Assembly (NCBI RefSeq): GCF_024741135.1
Contig: NZ_JANSUY010000003.1
Span: 62,001-126,000 of the forward strand
Source of the DNA: Aquiflexum gelatinilyticum
GTDB taxonomy: Bacteria > Bacteroidota > Bacteroidia > Cytophagales > Cyclobacteriaceae
DNA: 64,000 bases
Reading direction: 5' to 3'
Part shown: positions 25,117 through 36,675 of the stretch, one piece after another
How the letters are laid out: every line of letters begins with the position of its first letter
Position numbering within the stretch: the first letter of the stretch is position 1
Program-made: the position numbers and the translations under genes
The notes under the pieces: model-generated
The model's input: only the letters and a program-made list of their open reading frames with translations
What the model was told of the DNA's origin: nothing
The model's database searches: none

Positions 25117-28100
25117 ATGGAAGACAGAAACTTTATCATTTACAAATCCTCAGCAGGTTCTGGTAAGACATACACCCTTACTATGGAATACCTCAAATTG
25201 GCCTTAAAATTTCCTGATAATTTCAAATCCATCTTGGCGGTGACTTTTACCAATAAGGCAACTGCCGAAATGAAGGAGAGAATCATCAAGGAATTGAAAA
25301 GGCTGAAACATTCCATTCAAACTGACCAGAAAATGGATCAGGAATTATTGGACGGTTTGAAAATCAGTGAGGAAGAATTGAAATCCCGTGCTGCTCAAGT
25401 CCTTACTGCCATACTGCACGATTATGGGAGGTTTTCTGTCAGTACGATCGATAGTTTTTTTCAAAAGGTAGTCCGCTCATTTGCCAGGGAAATGGATCTC
25501 AATGCAAAGTTTGAGGTTGAAATGGATCAGGATGCAGTTCTTGACCGCGTGGTAGACCGAGTGGTAGCAAAGGTGATGGATGATGAGTTTTTGCACAAAT
25601 GGCTCGTAGATTATGCTGTCGAGCAAATCCAAAACGGCAAATCCTGGGATATCCGAAAAAATATAAAAGAACTTGGAAAGCAGATTTTTCAGGAAGATTT
25701 CAAGAAATATGGGAATAAGATCAGGGAATTTTTGAAGGAAAAAGAAAACATCAAAAACCTGAATGCTTTTGTTCGCGAAAGGAAAGCAGAACTCATCAAG
25801 GTCACACGTCAACTCAAGGAAGAAGCCAATCAGATCCGAATCAACAATGGTTTGGAATGGACTGATTTTTCCGGAGCGACCCTTTCTTTTGCTAAAAAGT
25901 TTGATCTTTTGGGCGACCGTTACCATCCTGTTCCCGAACTCAGCCCGACGCAGGTGGACAAAATCGACAATCCTGAAAGTTGGTATAAGAAAAAAGATCC
26001 GAATATGGAGCGGATCGAAAGTGCTTATCATCAGGGATTGAACCTGATCCTTTCTCAGTTTGATACCCTATTGACCAAATGGAATACTTTAGAGGCAATA
26101 TCCAAGAATATTTTTGTTTTTGGGATTTTTAGAAACCTCCTTGAAGAACTGACCCTTCTCAAAGACGAGGAAAGCATCCTGTTAATTTCCGATGCAAATG
26201 AGTTTTTGAAAGAAATCACCAAGGAAAACGATGCTCCTTTTATCTATGAAAAAGTGGGCAACCAATACAGGAACTACCTGATTGACGAATTTCAGGACAC
26301 CTCAGGGTTTCAATGGGCAAGTTTCAAACCATTACTTGAAAACTCACTTTCCCAAGGAAATACCAACCTGCTTGTAGGAGACGTCAAGCAGTCGATTTAC
26401 CGTTGGAGAGGAGGGGAGATGAAGCTTTTGCTTGAGCAAGTCGAATCTGAAATCGGCGCCCAAAGGGTCAGAAACGAAAACTTGGACACCAATTTTAGGA
26501 GCCTTCCCAATATTATCAACTTCAACAATGCACTTTTCAAGCAGCTTCCCAAGGTTTTTGAAGAGGTAGTGGAAAGAGTCTATAGTGCAAGCGATGCAGG
26601 GATTATTTCCCGGGCATACCATGATGTGCACCAAAAGGTCTCTGACCGAAAAGCCAATCTGGAATCGAAAGGAAAAGTTCGATTTGAATTTATCGATGTC
26701 AAGGAAAGTGAGGAAGAGGGAAAATTTGACGCACAGGCACTTTCCCGACTTCCAAGAATCGTGATGGAGTTACAGGACAAGGGGTATCAGCTTCGTGATA
26801 TTGCTTTTTTGGTCAGAACGAAAGATCAGGGAGTGGCGATCGCAGATACTTTGATGGCCTTTGGAGCAGACAATCTCGTACTTCCTTACAGCTTTGATGT
26901 ACTCTCGGATGAGTCCATGTACCTACAGAAGTCGGCTTCAGTCAAAGCCTTGGTTGCGGGATTGAATTACTTGCATGAACCGGAAGATAAGGTACAGTTC
27001 AAGACGATGTGGTACTATTATTCCGTTCTGAAAAACGAACCGGTCAACCATGACTTGTTTGCTTTGGAGAAAACCCCCGATTACTTGGTCAAAAAGGAAA
27101 AGTCATTCAAAAAAAAGGAGACAATTCTTTTGCAGTTGCCTTTGATGGAGGCAGTGGAGGAGTTGATAGGGGAATTGGAGCTTCAAGAAAATGGCTTGGA
27201 GAAGGCTTACATATCGGGTTTCAAAGAAGCGGTCTATGATTTTACTGCCAACAACCGAGCCGATTTATCAGGATTTTTGGAGTGGTGGGAAGAAAACAAG
27301 GAAAAGCGGACTGTCAAAATCCCCGAAGGACATAATGCCATGAGGATACTTACCATCCACAAATCTAAGGGGTTACAGTTCAAAGTGGTGCTTATGCCAT
27401 TTTTGAAATGGGAAATTTTTGATACCAGAAAGGGCAATGTGGTTTGGTCACCTTTTCAGGATTCTGAAAGGAATTTATCAGCTATCATTCCTTTGACTTT
27501 GAATGGCAAATTGGCCAAATCAGATTTCAATGAAACCTATTCTGAGGAGGCTACTTTGGCGTATCTGGACAGTCTGAATATGATTTATGTGGCTTTGACA
27601 AGGGCAGAGGAAGTGATTTGGGGTTTGGTGCCTTTTAAAGAAATCAACAGTAAATCTTCTGAAAATAACCTTGAAATCCACCTGCAACAAATACTTAGCG
27701 GATCTTTGGATCGCACCGGAGAATTGAGTCTTTCCGAATATTTCGATCCTGAAACCAAGGTCTTTGATTACGGAGCTTGGCCAAAAATGGAAACCAAGAA
27801 AAAGAAGGAGAATAATATGCCACAACTCCGGTGGGCATACCAAAATTGGTCTGAACTCCTGAAGGTGAAACAGTATGCCGTTGATTTTTCTGCAGAAGGA
27901 ATGGCACAGCGGAAAAAGCAGAATTTCGGTTTGTTGGTTCATGAGATTTTGGAGAAATCCGGGACATTGGCCGAATGCCAATCTATCCTGCAAGCCTTTT
28001 ACTACGAAGGAAGAATTTCAGAAGAGGAGCGTCTTCAGGTAGAAAGCCAACTTAAGGGATTGTTTGCTAATCCGCTTTTTGCTTCTTGGTTTGATACAGA

Positions 28101-28338
28101 AGGCGTTTTATTGGCCGAACAGGGAATCCTCCTTCCGGGAGGAAAGCAAAAGCGGCCGGACAGGATTATTCTCAAAGATAACGAGGCTCTCATCGTGGAT
28201 TTTAAGACAGGGGAAGCCTATGAAAAGTATGAAAAGCAGGTTCACGAGTACATGGACTTGGTAGCTAAACTGGCAGCAAAGCCGGTCAGAGGATTTATAT
28301 GTTATTTGGAATCAGGAAAAGTGGTAGAGGTAGTTTGA
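25117..28338 (+). CDS. addA: AddA-like UvrD helicase-nuclease subunit
   Basis: This 1073-residue SF1A helicase has Walker A SSAGSGKT (K17), AVTFTNKATAEMKERI (motif Ia), LIDEFQDTS (motif II), VGDVKQSIYRWRGG (motif III), LTIHKSKGLQFKVV (motif V) and YVALTRAEE (motif VI). A C-terminal PD-(D/E)XK nuclease is signalled by ALIVDFKTG followed by KQVHEYMDL. AddA works with AddB to resect double-strand breaks and degrade foreign linear DNA. The ATG at 25117 is chosen; a TTG two codons upstream also fits. AddB follows at 29050, but a toxin-antitoxin module on the other strand lies between the two. The family is confident; the protein could also be called RecB-like. Confidence 0.93.
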   Translation: MEDRNFIIYKSSAGSGKTYTLTMEYLKLALKFPDNFKSILAVTFTNKATAEMKERIIKELKRLKHSIQTDQKMDQELLDGLKISEEELKSRAAQVLTAILHDYGRFSVSTIDSFFQKVVRSFAREMDLNAKFEVEMDQDAVLDRVVDRVVAKVMDDEFLHKWLVDYAVEQIQNGKSWDIRKNIKELGKQIFQEDFKKYGNKIREFLKEKENIKNLNAFVRERKAELIKVTRQLKEEANQIRINNGLEWTDFSGATLSFAKKFDLLGDRYHPVPELSPTQVDKIDNPESWYKKKDPNMERIESAYHQGLNLILSQFDTLLTKWNTLEAISKNIFVFGIFRNLLEELTLLKDEESILLISDANEFLKEITKENDAPFIYEKVGNQYRNYLIDEFQDTSGFQWASFKPLLENSLSQGNTNLLVGDVKQSIYRWRGGEMKLLLEQVESEIGAQRVRNENLDTNFRSLPNIINFNNALFKQLPKVFEEVVERVYSASDAGIISRAYHDVHQKVSDRKANLESKGKVRFEFIDVKESEEEGKFDAQALSRLPRIVMELQDKGYQLRDIAFLVRTKDQGVAIADTLMAFGADNLVLPYSFDVLSDESMYLQKSASVKALVAGLNYLHEPEDKVQFKTMWYYYSVLKNEPVNHDLFALEKTPDYLVKKEKSFKKKETILLQLPLMEAVEELIGELELQENGLEKAYISGFKEAVYDFTANNRADLSGFLEWWEENKEKRTVKIPEGHNAMRILTIHKSKGLQFKVVLMPFLKWEIFDTRKGNVVWSPFQDSERNLSAIIPLTLNGKLAKSDFNETYSEEATLAYLDSLNMIYVALTRAEEVIWGLVPFKEINSKSSENNLEIHLQQILSGSLDRTGELSLSEYFDPETKVFDYGAWPKMETKKKKENNMPQLRWAYQNWSELLKVKQYAVDFSAEGMAQRKKQNFGLLVHEILEKSGTLAECQSILQAFYYEGRISEEERLQVESQLKGLFANPLFASWFDTEGVLLAEQGILLPGGKQKRPDRIILKDNEALIVDFKTGEAYEKYEKQVHEYMDLVAKLAAKPVRGFICYLESGKVVEVV

Positions 28339-28366
28339 AATTATTCCCTAGGTCCAAATCAGAAAA

Positions 28367-28687
28367 TCAGAGAGAAGTTTTGGAATGCCATTTATTTGGA
28401 TCTTGAACTGGGTGAATAATGGCCTCAACCCTGACAATTTTATTTTCTTCATCTACTCTGAAATGTGCAAGATGTGGAAAAGGAACAATTTCCAAAAATC
28501 GGATATCTCTATATCTAATTTGATAATTCAGCGGGTTTTTGTTTAGTTTTTTGATGTTTGTCCTGACAGCTTTAAGAAATCTTTGGCCTAGAATTTCACT
28601 TTTTGTTTCTTTCCTATAATGGGCTAGTGAATCTTTGATATCGTCGTAAACCTGTGGGTTGAATATTACTGTGTAAGATTTGATCAT
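28367..28687 (-). CDS. RelE/ParE-family toxin
   Basis: Starting at the ATG at 28687 gives 106 residues, beginning MIKSYTVIFNPQVYDDI. Upstream codons to 28723 are open but would lie inside the antitoxin. The order of secondary structure, the segment LNKNPLNYQIRYRDIRFLEIVPFPHLAHFRV and the ending VEAIIHPVQDPNKW are typical of the ParE/RelE plasmid-stabilisation family. The start codon overlaps the antitoxin stop as ATGA. The module sits between addA and addB in reverse orientation. Its target cannot be told from sequence. Confidence 0.85.
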   Translation of the reverse strand: MIKSYTVIFNPQVYDDIKDSLAHYRKETKSEILGQRFLKAVRTNIKKLNKNPLNYQIRYRDIRFLEIVPFPHLAHFRVDEENKIVRVEAIIHPVQDPNKWHSKTSL

Positions 28688-28893
28688 AAACCATTTTCTA
28701 ATCGGTTTTCGATTTCTTCCCAAGTCAAATATTCTTCAGGAGAGGTTGACTCCATCCGGCTTATAACTTCTCTTTTTTGCCAATCAGGGATATCTACAAT
28801 TTCATTTTCCACTTTTTCAAGTCCAAGTTTTTGGATCAATTCCATAAAAAATCCATACATATTCTCCGGGATATTAATGGTTACTTGTTTCAT
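28684..28893 (-). CDS. Small antitoxin of the RelE/ParE pair
   Basis: This 69-residue protein begins MKQVTINIPENMYGFFMELIQKLG, an antitoxin opening common in Bacteroidota. It ends in an acidic tail EEYLTWEEIENRLENGL, like addiction-module proteins that wrap their toxin. It is the upstream gene of the pair, coupled by an ATGA overlap with the toxin, and probably represses its own promoter near 28900-28980. It lies divergent from addB. Confidence 0.8.
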   Translation of the reverse strand: MKQVTINIPENMYGFFMELIQKLGLEKVENEIVDIPDWQKREVISRMESTSPEEYLTWEEIENRLENGL

Positions 28894-29049
28894 TTCACAC
28901 TTTTTTAGATATACCTGTGATAAAGATATAAATCTTGACTGAAAATTTCCGCAATAATGCAGGAGGAATTAATTCTTGACATCTACTGTCATTGATTTTT
29001 TACCTTCCTTTAAATCCGTTTCTTTTGTAGGAGTACTTAACTTTCTTTC

Positions 29050-31899
29050 ATGCATAGTTTTTTAAGAAATACAGCAGCTTCCATTCTTCAAGAATATCAG
29101 GAACTCCAAAATCTGGTGATCGTTTTGCCCAATCGACGGGCTGGATTGTTCTTTACACAACATTTGGGAGCATTGATAGAGAAGCCGACCTGGATGCCGG
29201 AGGTAAAGACGATTGAGGATGTTTTTTACCAATATGCCGGGCAGCGGCCTTCTGACGATTTGACTCTGATATTTGAGCTTTATAAAGTTTACCAAAGCCT
29301 CCATCCTGAACCGGAGACTTTTGACAGGTTTTATTTTTGGGGAGAAATGATCCTCAAAGACTTCAATGACTTGGATCAGTTTATGGCTGATGCCAAAAAA
29401 CTCTATCTCCATCTATCAGAAATCAAGGAACTGGAATCTGACCTCAGCTTTTTGAGCAACAACCAGATTGAATTGATCCGTCAATTCTGGAATTCATTTG
29501 AAAGGCAAGACAGAAGCCATCAGGAAAAATTTCTGAAGTTTTGGCAAATGCTCAGTCCATTGTATCAAGCTTATCAGGCTTCTCTGGAAGTTTCAGGATT
29601 GGCTTATTCAGGAAAATTATACCGGAAAGTAGCACAGTCATTGGAAGAGATTTCAAAGCCCGAAAAGCAATTTATTTTCATCGGTTTCAATGCATTTACA
29701 GGTACGGAAGAGAAATTGATCAAGCATTTCATTTCTGAGTTTGATGCCAGGATTTTTTGGGATATCGATGGGTATTACTTGGATGATGCCAATCAGGAAG
29801 CGGGACTTTTCTTTAGGGAATATCAAAAAGACAAAATCTTTGGACCGACATTTCCAAAGGAAATTCCCACCCATATCCAAAACAGGAAAGCCAAAATACA
29901 TACCTATGCCACTCCACTCAAAACCAATCAGGCGAATTTGGTTGGGTCTATTTTAGAAAAAGGAGGACAGGATGAAAATTGGGAGGAGACCGTGGTGATT
30001 TTGCCGGATGAGCAGATGCTGTTTCCAATTTTACACACCTTGCCCGGTCAAATCGACAAGGTCAATGTGACAATGGGCTATCCCGTCAAAAATGCCCCTG
30101 TGTATGCTTTTCTGGAGGCTGTTTTGGAAATGCAGCGCTTTATCAAAGTCGAGGAAGGCAAGGTTTTATTTTACCATCAGCCTGTCAAAAACCTGCTGTC
30201 TTCGATTTACCTCAAAGCTGAAAATGAGTCTTTTGTAGCAAAGACTTTGGCAGACATGCAGGAGAAAAATCAAATCTATATTCCTGAGTATTCGCTCCAT
30301 CAAGGAGGCACTTTGTTCCAGCTTATCTTTCAGCAACTCAAAAGTGAAACCCTATTTCCATATCTCTCTGTCCTGATGGAACAGCTTGCGGAGAGATTGA
30401 CCGATGAACCATTGCAGCGCTCGTACCTATACCAATGCTTCAAGCAGTTGAACAGGTTAAGGGAAATTTTTGAAAAACAGGAATCGACGACTGTAGGCCG
30501 CGAGTTTTTTATCCGATTGTTCAGACAGGTATTCCGTGAGGTGAAATTGCCATTTGAAGGGGAACCGTTGCAGGGATTGCAGGTCATGGGTGTGTTGGAA
30601 TCGAGGAACCTGGACTTTCGCCGTGTGATTATTTGTAATATGAACGAGGACAGTTTTCCTCCTTCAGCCGGGCTCAATTCCATGATTCCTTTTAATATCC
30701 GAAAGGCGTTTGGTCTGCCTGTTCAGGAACAGAATGATGCCATTTATGCCTATACTTTTTACAGGCTTTTGCACAGTGCGGAGGAAGTTCATATGATCTA
30801 TACCACTGCTTCCGATCAGGGCAAGGCCGGTGAAAAGAGCCGGTATATCCAACAGATGATGGTGGAGATGGGAATTGAGATGAAGGAAGAAATCATCTAT
30901 GTACCCATTGACTTGAAAAATACAGATGCCATTTCCATTCACAAAAACCCCGAAGTGCTCAATTTGCTGGAGAGGTATGTGGTTACTACCGAAGGTTTTT
31001 CCCAGACTTCATTTTCACCTTCTGCTTTGAGTGTGTATCTGGATTGCAGACTTAAGTTTTACCTGCAATACCTCGCCAACATTCAGGAAAAAGATGAGGT
31101 GAAGGAGGAAATCGATGCGGCGGTTTTTGGAAATATTGCCCATTACAGCATGGAATTTCTCTATGATGGATTTAGGAAAAGGAAAAATCGGGATGTTCTT
31201 GAAAAAGGAGATTTCGAGGATTTGAGGAAAAATTGGGTCTTTCCATCGATCGAATTGGGGGTGAGGAAGTTTTATCACTTGGAGGAAAATGCCGATACCA
31301 AACTCAGTGGACAAATGGCTATTGTCCGGGATGTGATGCAAAAATACATGGTACGTTTGCTGGAGATTGATGAAAAAGATGCGCCTTTCCGCCTGGTATC
31401 TATGGAAAAAGCCCACAAAGCCCAATTTGAAATCAACACTGGAACCGGAATCAAAAAGATCAGTCTCAAAGGATTTATCGATAGGGTGGATGAGAAAGAG
31501 GGTACTATTAGATTGATTGATTACAAATCGGGTGGTGACAAAAAGGATTTTACCAATGTGGCAAGTCTTTTTGATCGGGATGATAAAAACAGGAACAAAG
31601 CAGCCATGCAGACCATGTATTATGGATTGCTTTATCAGGCCATGCATCCTGAAAATTCCAATCCTCTGAAACCTGCGCTATTTAATTTCAAGGAGATTTT
31701 CAAAGAAGATTTCAATCCATACCTCAAAAACAAAGAACAAAAATCTGAAGTACAGGACTACATAGAATATGCAGTCGAATATGAATCAGGTTTGAGGAAA
31801 ATGCTTGAAGAAATGTATGATCCTGAAGTTCCTTTTTCTCAGACTGATGACTTGAAAAAATGCGTGTATTGCCCCTATTCAGGTATTTGTGGAAGGTAA
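29050..31899 (+). CDS. addB: AddB-like helicase/nuclease subunit with Fe-S staple
   Basis: This 949-residue protein starts with a degenerate nucleotide-binding region (IVLPNRRAGLFF) and ends with a RecB-type PD-(D/E)XK nuclease (GFIDRVDEKEGTIRLIDYKSGG, about 807-828). Four cysteines, C666, C938, C941 and C947, have the Cys-Xn-Cys-X2-Cys-X5-Cys spacing of the AddB [4Fe-4S] staple. With AddA it forms the end-resecting machine that loads RecA and stops at Chi-like sites. AddB is normally next to addA; here it is 711 bases away, past a toxin-antitoxin module on the opposite strand, so the two may have separate promoters. Confidence 0.92.
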   Translation: MHSFLRNTAASILQEYQELQNLVIVLPNRRAGLFFTQHLGALIEKPTWMPEVKTIEDVFYQYAGQRPSDDLTLIFELYKVYQSLHPEPETFDRFYFWGEMILKDFNDLDQFMADAKKLYLHLSEIKELESDLSFLSNNQIELIRQFWNSFERQDRSHQEKFLKFWQMLSPLYQAYQASLEVSGLAYSGKLYRKVAQSLEEISKPEKQFIFIGFNAFTGTEEKLIKHFISEFDARIFWDIDGYYLDDANQEAGLFFREYQKDKIFGPTFPKEIPTHIQNRKAKIHTYATPLKTNQANLVGSILEKGGQDENWEETVVILPDEQMLFPILHTLPGQIDKVNVTMGYPVKNAPVYAFLEAVLEMQRFIKVEEGKVLFYHQPVKNLLSSIYLKAENESFVAKTLADMQEKNQIYIPEYSLHQGGTLFQLIFQQLKSETLFPYLSVLMEQLAERLTDEPLQRSYLYQCFKQLNRLREIFEKQESTTVGREFFIRLFRQVFREVKLPFEGEPLQGLQVMGVLESRNLDFRRVIICNMNEDSFPPSAGLNSMIPFNIRKAFGLPVQEQNDAIYAYTFYRLLHSAEEVHMIYTTASDQGKAGEKSRYIQQMMVEMGIEMKEEIIYVPIDLKNTDAISIHKNPEVLNLLERYVVTTEGFSQTSFSPSALSVYLDCRLKFYLQYLANIQEKDEVKEEIDAAVFGNIAHYSMEFLYDGFRKRKNRDVLEKGDFEDLRKNWVFPSIELGVRKFYHLEENADTKLSGQMAIVRDVMQKYMVRLLEIDEKDAPFRLVSMEKAHKAQFEINTGTGIKKISLKGFIDRVDEKEGTIRLIDYKSGGDKKDFTNVASLFDRDDKNRNKAAMQTMYYGLLYQAMHPENSNPLKPALFNFKEIFKEDFNPYLKNKEQKSEVQDYIEYAVEYESGLRKMLEEMYDPEVPFSQTDDLKKCVYCPYSGICGR

Positions 31900-31929
31900 G
31901 TATTGAATTAATGAAACTTTTCTGCCGCC

Positions 31930-32070
31930 AATGTCCGTGTCTTCACGGACATTCTTTAAGTGAATTTGGCAGTGGAAACACTGCCAAATGCGAAAAGCTC
32001 GCCCAGTCTGTGCCTTCATTGGTGTATCCCCAAGATTTTGTAAAAATTTGGCAGTGGAGACATTGCCAAA
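31930..32070. repeat. Cluster of three hairpins between convergent genes
   Basis: AATGTCCGTG (31930-31939) forms a perfect 10-bp stem with 31944-31953 around TCTT. TTTGGCAGTG occurs at 31965-31974 and 32047-32056, each forming a 10-bp stem (31979-31988 and 32061-32070) around GAAA or GAGA. The second copy has one G-T wobble. The last two are copies of one REP-like unit. The cluster may terminate or protect both convergent transcripts. Confidence 0.7.
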
Positions 32071-32088
32071 GGCGATAGGCTTTTTTGA

Positions 32089-33594
32089 TTACCAAATTGA
32101 CTTGAGATAATGCATGGATCCAGGATTTTCAAAGCTTGTAAGTTTTAATCTACTGTAAGGCTCAGTCGGAAAAACCAATTCCGTCATGACCATTTCGCCA
32201 TCATTGACAAAAATCTCAACAGACGAGCGGTCGATGTATATTTTGAGGGATTTTACTTCCAAACCATTAAGCGGAGCGGTATGGATTTTGGCAAATCTTG
32301 CTTCGAAATCTACCAAACCTGAAGCTGTTCTGTCAAAAACCAAATTGTCATCTGACTTTTTAAAAATGACTTTTTCTCCTTTTTCGTTTGAAAGTTCAAT
32401 CTCAAAATTACTTCCGACGGTCGGTGTCAATTCTAATTCCACCAATTCTTCTTCCAATGCTATGGATTTTTCTGTGATTTCAATAGTGGATTTTCTTAAG
32501 GCTTGTAATTCTGCAGCAGGCCTTGAGGCTACTAGAAAGCCATCTCCAGATTTAACCAATTCTAGACTTCTAGGCAAAGTTGTCGCCGATCGCCAAGGGT
32601 GGGTTGGTACGACTTGGGCATAATCCCAATTGCTCATCCAACCAATAAAAAGTTTTCTACCGTCTTGTTCCGGTACATTGGACCAGGTGACCCCAGCGTA
32701 ATTGTCCGCACCAAAGTCCAACCATTTGACATCTTCATGTTCTGCTGAGAAGTTTTTTCCATCAAAGTCTCCAATAAAATATTGGGTTGCGGAGCCGCCG
32801 TTTGGACCTCCGGGATTGATGCTGACAAACAGAACCCACTTTTCAGTTCCGTCTGATGCTTTCAATTGGAATAAATCAGGGCATTCCCAAACGCCTCCAT
32901 AAGCCGCCCAATCCGGGTTGAAGGAACTTTCCAATGTCCAGTCCAATAGATTTGGAGAAGAATAAAAACTGATCCTGTCCAAGACCGCCAAGGACATGAC
33001 CCATTTGCCAGAACCATCTTCTCTTTCTACCCATGACACTTTTGGATCTCTGAAGTCTTTGATTCCCGGATTTTTCAACACAGGATTCGCGGCGTATTTT
33101 GTCCAGGTTCTGCCTTTATCTGTGCTGTATGCTATCCCTTGAGTCTGGAAATCGATTCTTTTTTCTTTTTCTCCCACAGGATCATGGTAGGTATAAATGG
33201 CTACCATGGCGGGATTTTCTTTGGTTCCCAAACCACTTGTGTTGTCGTGGTCGATCACTGCCGAACCTGAGAAAATATATCCCAAAGAATCGGGTTCGAT
33301 GGCCACAGGAAGGTGCTCCCAATGAACCAAATCAGTGGAAATCGCATGTCCCCAATGCATCGGCCCCCAAACGGTACTGTCTGGATAATATTGGTAAAAC
33401 AGATGGTATTCCCCATCGAGATACACCATGCCATTTGGATCATTCATCCAGTTGTCGGTAGGCGTAAAGTGATATTGTGGTCGGTGAGGTTCGTTGTTTC
33501 CCCTTTCGGACTCTTGAATTTCTGACCCTTTTGGACCACAAGAAAAAATCATAAATAGGAACAGGGTTGATCTGAGAATATTTTTAGTCATCAT
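32089..33594 (-). CDS. GH32 fructan hydrolase (levanase/fructosidase-type) lipoprotein
   Basis: This 501-residue protein has a lipoprotein signal with cysteine C19 (FMIFSCGPKG). The GH32 five-blade propeller is marked by WMNDPNG with nucleophile D52, FRDPKV (transition-state stabiliser) and ECPDLF (acid/base glutamate). A C-terminal beta-sandwich follows, including the family's SSVEIFVNDGE. The enzyme releases fructose from levan, inulin or sucrose-type substrates at the cell surface or in the periplasm. No SusCD pair, fructokinase or sensor for fructan lies beside it, so it is an isolated enzyme. An adjacent second ATG at 33591 is equally possible. Confidence 0.95.
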   Translation of the reverse strand: MMTKNILRSTLFLFMIFSCGPKGSEIQESERGNNEPHRPQYHFTPTDNWMNDPNGMVYLDGEYHLFYQYYPDSTVWGPMHWGHAISTDLVHWEHLPVAIEPDSLGYIFSGSAVIDHDNTSGLGTKENPAMVAIYTYHDPVGEKEKRIDFQTQGIAYSTDKGRTWTKYAANPVLKNPGIKDFRDPKVSWVEREDGSGKWVMSLAVLDRISFYSSPNLLDWTLESSFNPDWAAYGGVWECPDLFQLKASDGTEKWVLFVSINPGGPNGGSATQYFIGDFDGKNFSAEHEDVKWLDFGADNYAGVTWSNVPEQDGRKLFIGWMSNWDYAQVVPTHPWRSATTLPRSLELVKSGDGFLVASRPAAELQALRKSTIEITEKSIALEEELVELELTPTVGSNFEIELSNEKGEKVIFKKSDDNLVFDRTASGLVDFEARFAKIHTAPLNGLEVKSLKIYIDRSSVEIFVNDGEMVMTELVFPTEPYSRLKLTSFENPGSMHYLKSIW

Positions 33595-33716
33595 GGTTTC
33601 GTAAGCAGGGAAGTCAAATGATATTTTTTAGAACAGAAATTGAATTCAATCTAATAACAAAATGTGGAGTTTGAATAAAAAATTTCAAAATGCCTTGTGT
33701 TAAACAAAAGGAGAAT

Positions 33717-34130
33717 TTATTCTGGTAAGTCTGCGAAGAAACTGTTCACATAAGTTTTTTGTCCCTCTTGAAAAAGGTTTATCACATTGAAATTGAACAT
33801 TATTCCCTTAGGGGATTTAAGAAGTTTCATATAATTTAAAAGCCTTGCCTCATCAATGTTGGGTATTTTTTCAACTGCTTTTAGCTCGACTGTTATAATA
33901 TTTTCTATGAAAAAATCACACCTAAAATCAGTCCTTATTTCTAAACCTTTGTAATTAACAGGAACTGACATTTCAGAAATAAATTGAATTCCTCTCAATT
34001 CAAGCTCATGCGCCAAGCATTTATGGTAAACACTTTCCAAGAGACCTGGCCCCAAATGTTTATGAACCTCAATTGCCGCCCCGTTGATTTTGTAAGTGAG
34101 ATTGTTAAGGTAAGTCTTCGTTACTTTCAT
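33717..34130 (-). CDS. GxxExxY-family protein (PD-(D/E)XK-like)
   Basis: This 137-residue protein carries the naming motif GPGLLESVY and the later DFFIENIITVELKAVE, which fits the D-x(n)-E-x-K core of a small PD-(D/E)XK nuclease fold. The family is frequent in Bacteroidota and cyanobacteria, often near repeats, and its biological role is not established. It is a single gene between two glycosidases, and the neighbours do not suggest a shared pathway. Confidence 0.9.
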   Translation of the reverse strand: MKVTKTYLNNLTYKINGAAIEVHKHLGPGLLESVYHKCLAHELELRGIQFISEMSVPVNYKGLEIRTDFRCDFFIENIITVELKAVEKIPNIDEARLLNYMKLLKSPKGIMFNFNVINLFQEGQKTYVNSFFADLPE

Positions 34131-34242
34131 AAAACAAAACTGGATTTAATAGTTTAATTAAAAACTACAAATAAAGCCTTAAATAAAAAAAATACTAGTT
34201 TAAGAATAAAATATTGATTGATTAATTTGACAATAATTAATG

Positions 34243-34309
34243 AACCACAAAGACACAAAAAAATACAAAGGACCTGATTCAACTTTGTATCCTTTGTTTC
34301 TTTATGGTT
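34243..34309. repeat. Long imperfect hairpin, copy 1
   Basis: In the 345-base spacer 34131-34475, AACCACAAAGACACAAA on the left pairs with TTCTTTATGGTT on the right, with further imperfect pairing (ATACAAAGG with CTTTGTAT) inside. A second copy is at 34412-34468. The spacer holds nothing else I can identify. Confidence 0.55.
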
Positions 34310-34411
34310 GTTAAATTTATTGCTATCAAAGCAGGAGAGTTTATTTAAAGATTAAAAATAGTATAGTTATTTTTTGAAACGAATTTCATCTGGTTTTTGT
34401 GTAAAAAAAAG

Positions 34412-34468
34412 AACCACAAAGAGACAAAGGACCTTATTCAAATTTGTGTACTTTGTTTCTTTGTGGTT
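34412..34468. repeat. Long near-perfect hairpin, copy 2
   Basis: AACCACAAAGAGACAAAG (34412-34429) pairs with 34451-34468 at 17 of 18 positions across a 21-base loop. It lies just downstream of the GH97 stop codon, so it may end that transcript, but the presence of a related copy nearby suggests a dispersed repeat. Confidence 0.6.
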
Positions 34469-34475
34469 ATAATAT

Positions 34476-36653
<2,178 letters not shown>

Positions 36654-36675
36654 TCACACAAATTAGGGCTAGTTT

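Noticed and set aside
31860..32078. Plus-strand 72-codon frame after addB
   Set aside because: It overlaps the addB end out of frame and then runs through the hairpin cluster, so it is not a gene.
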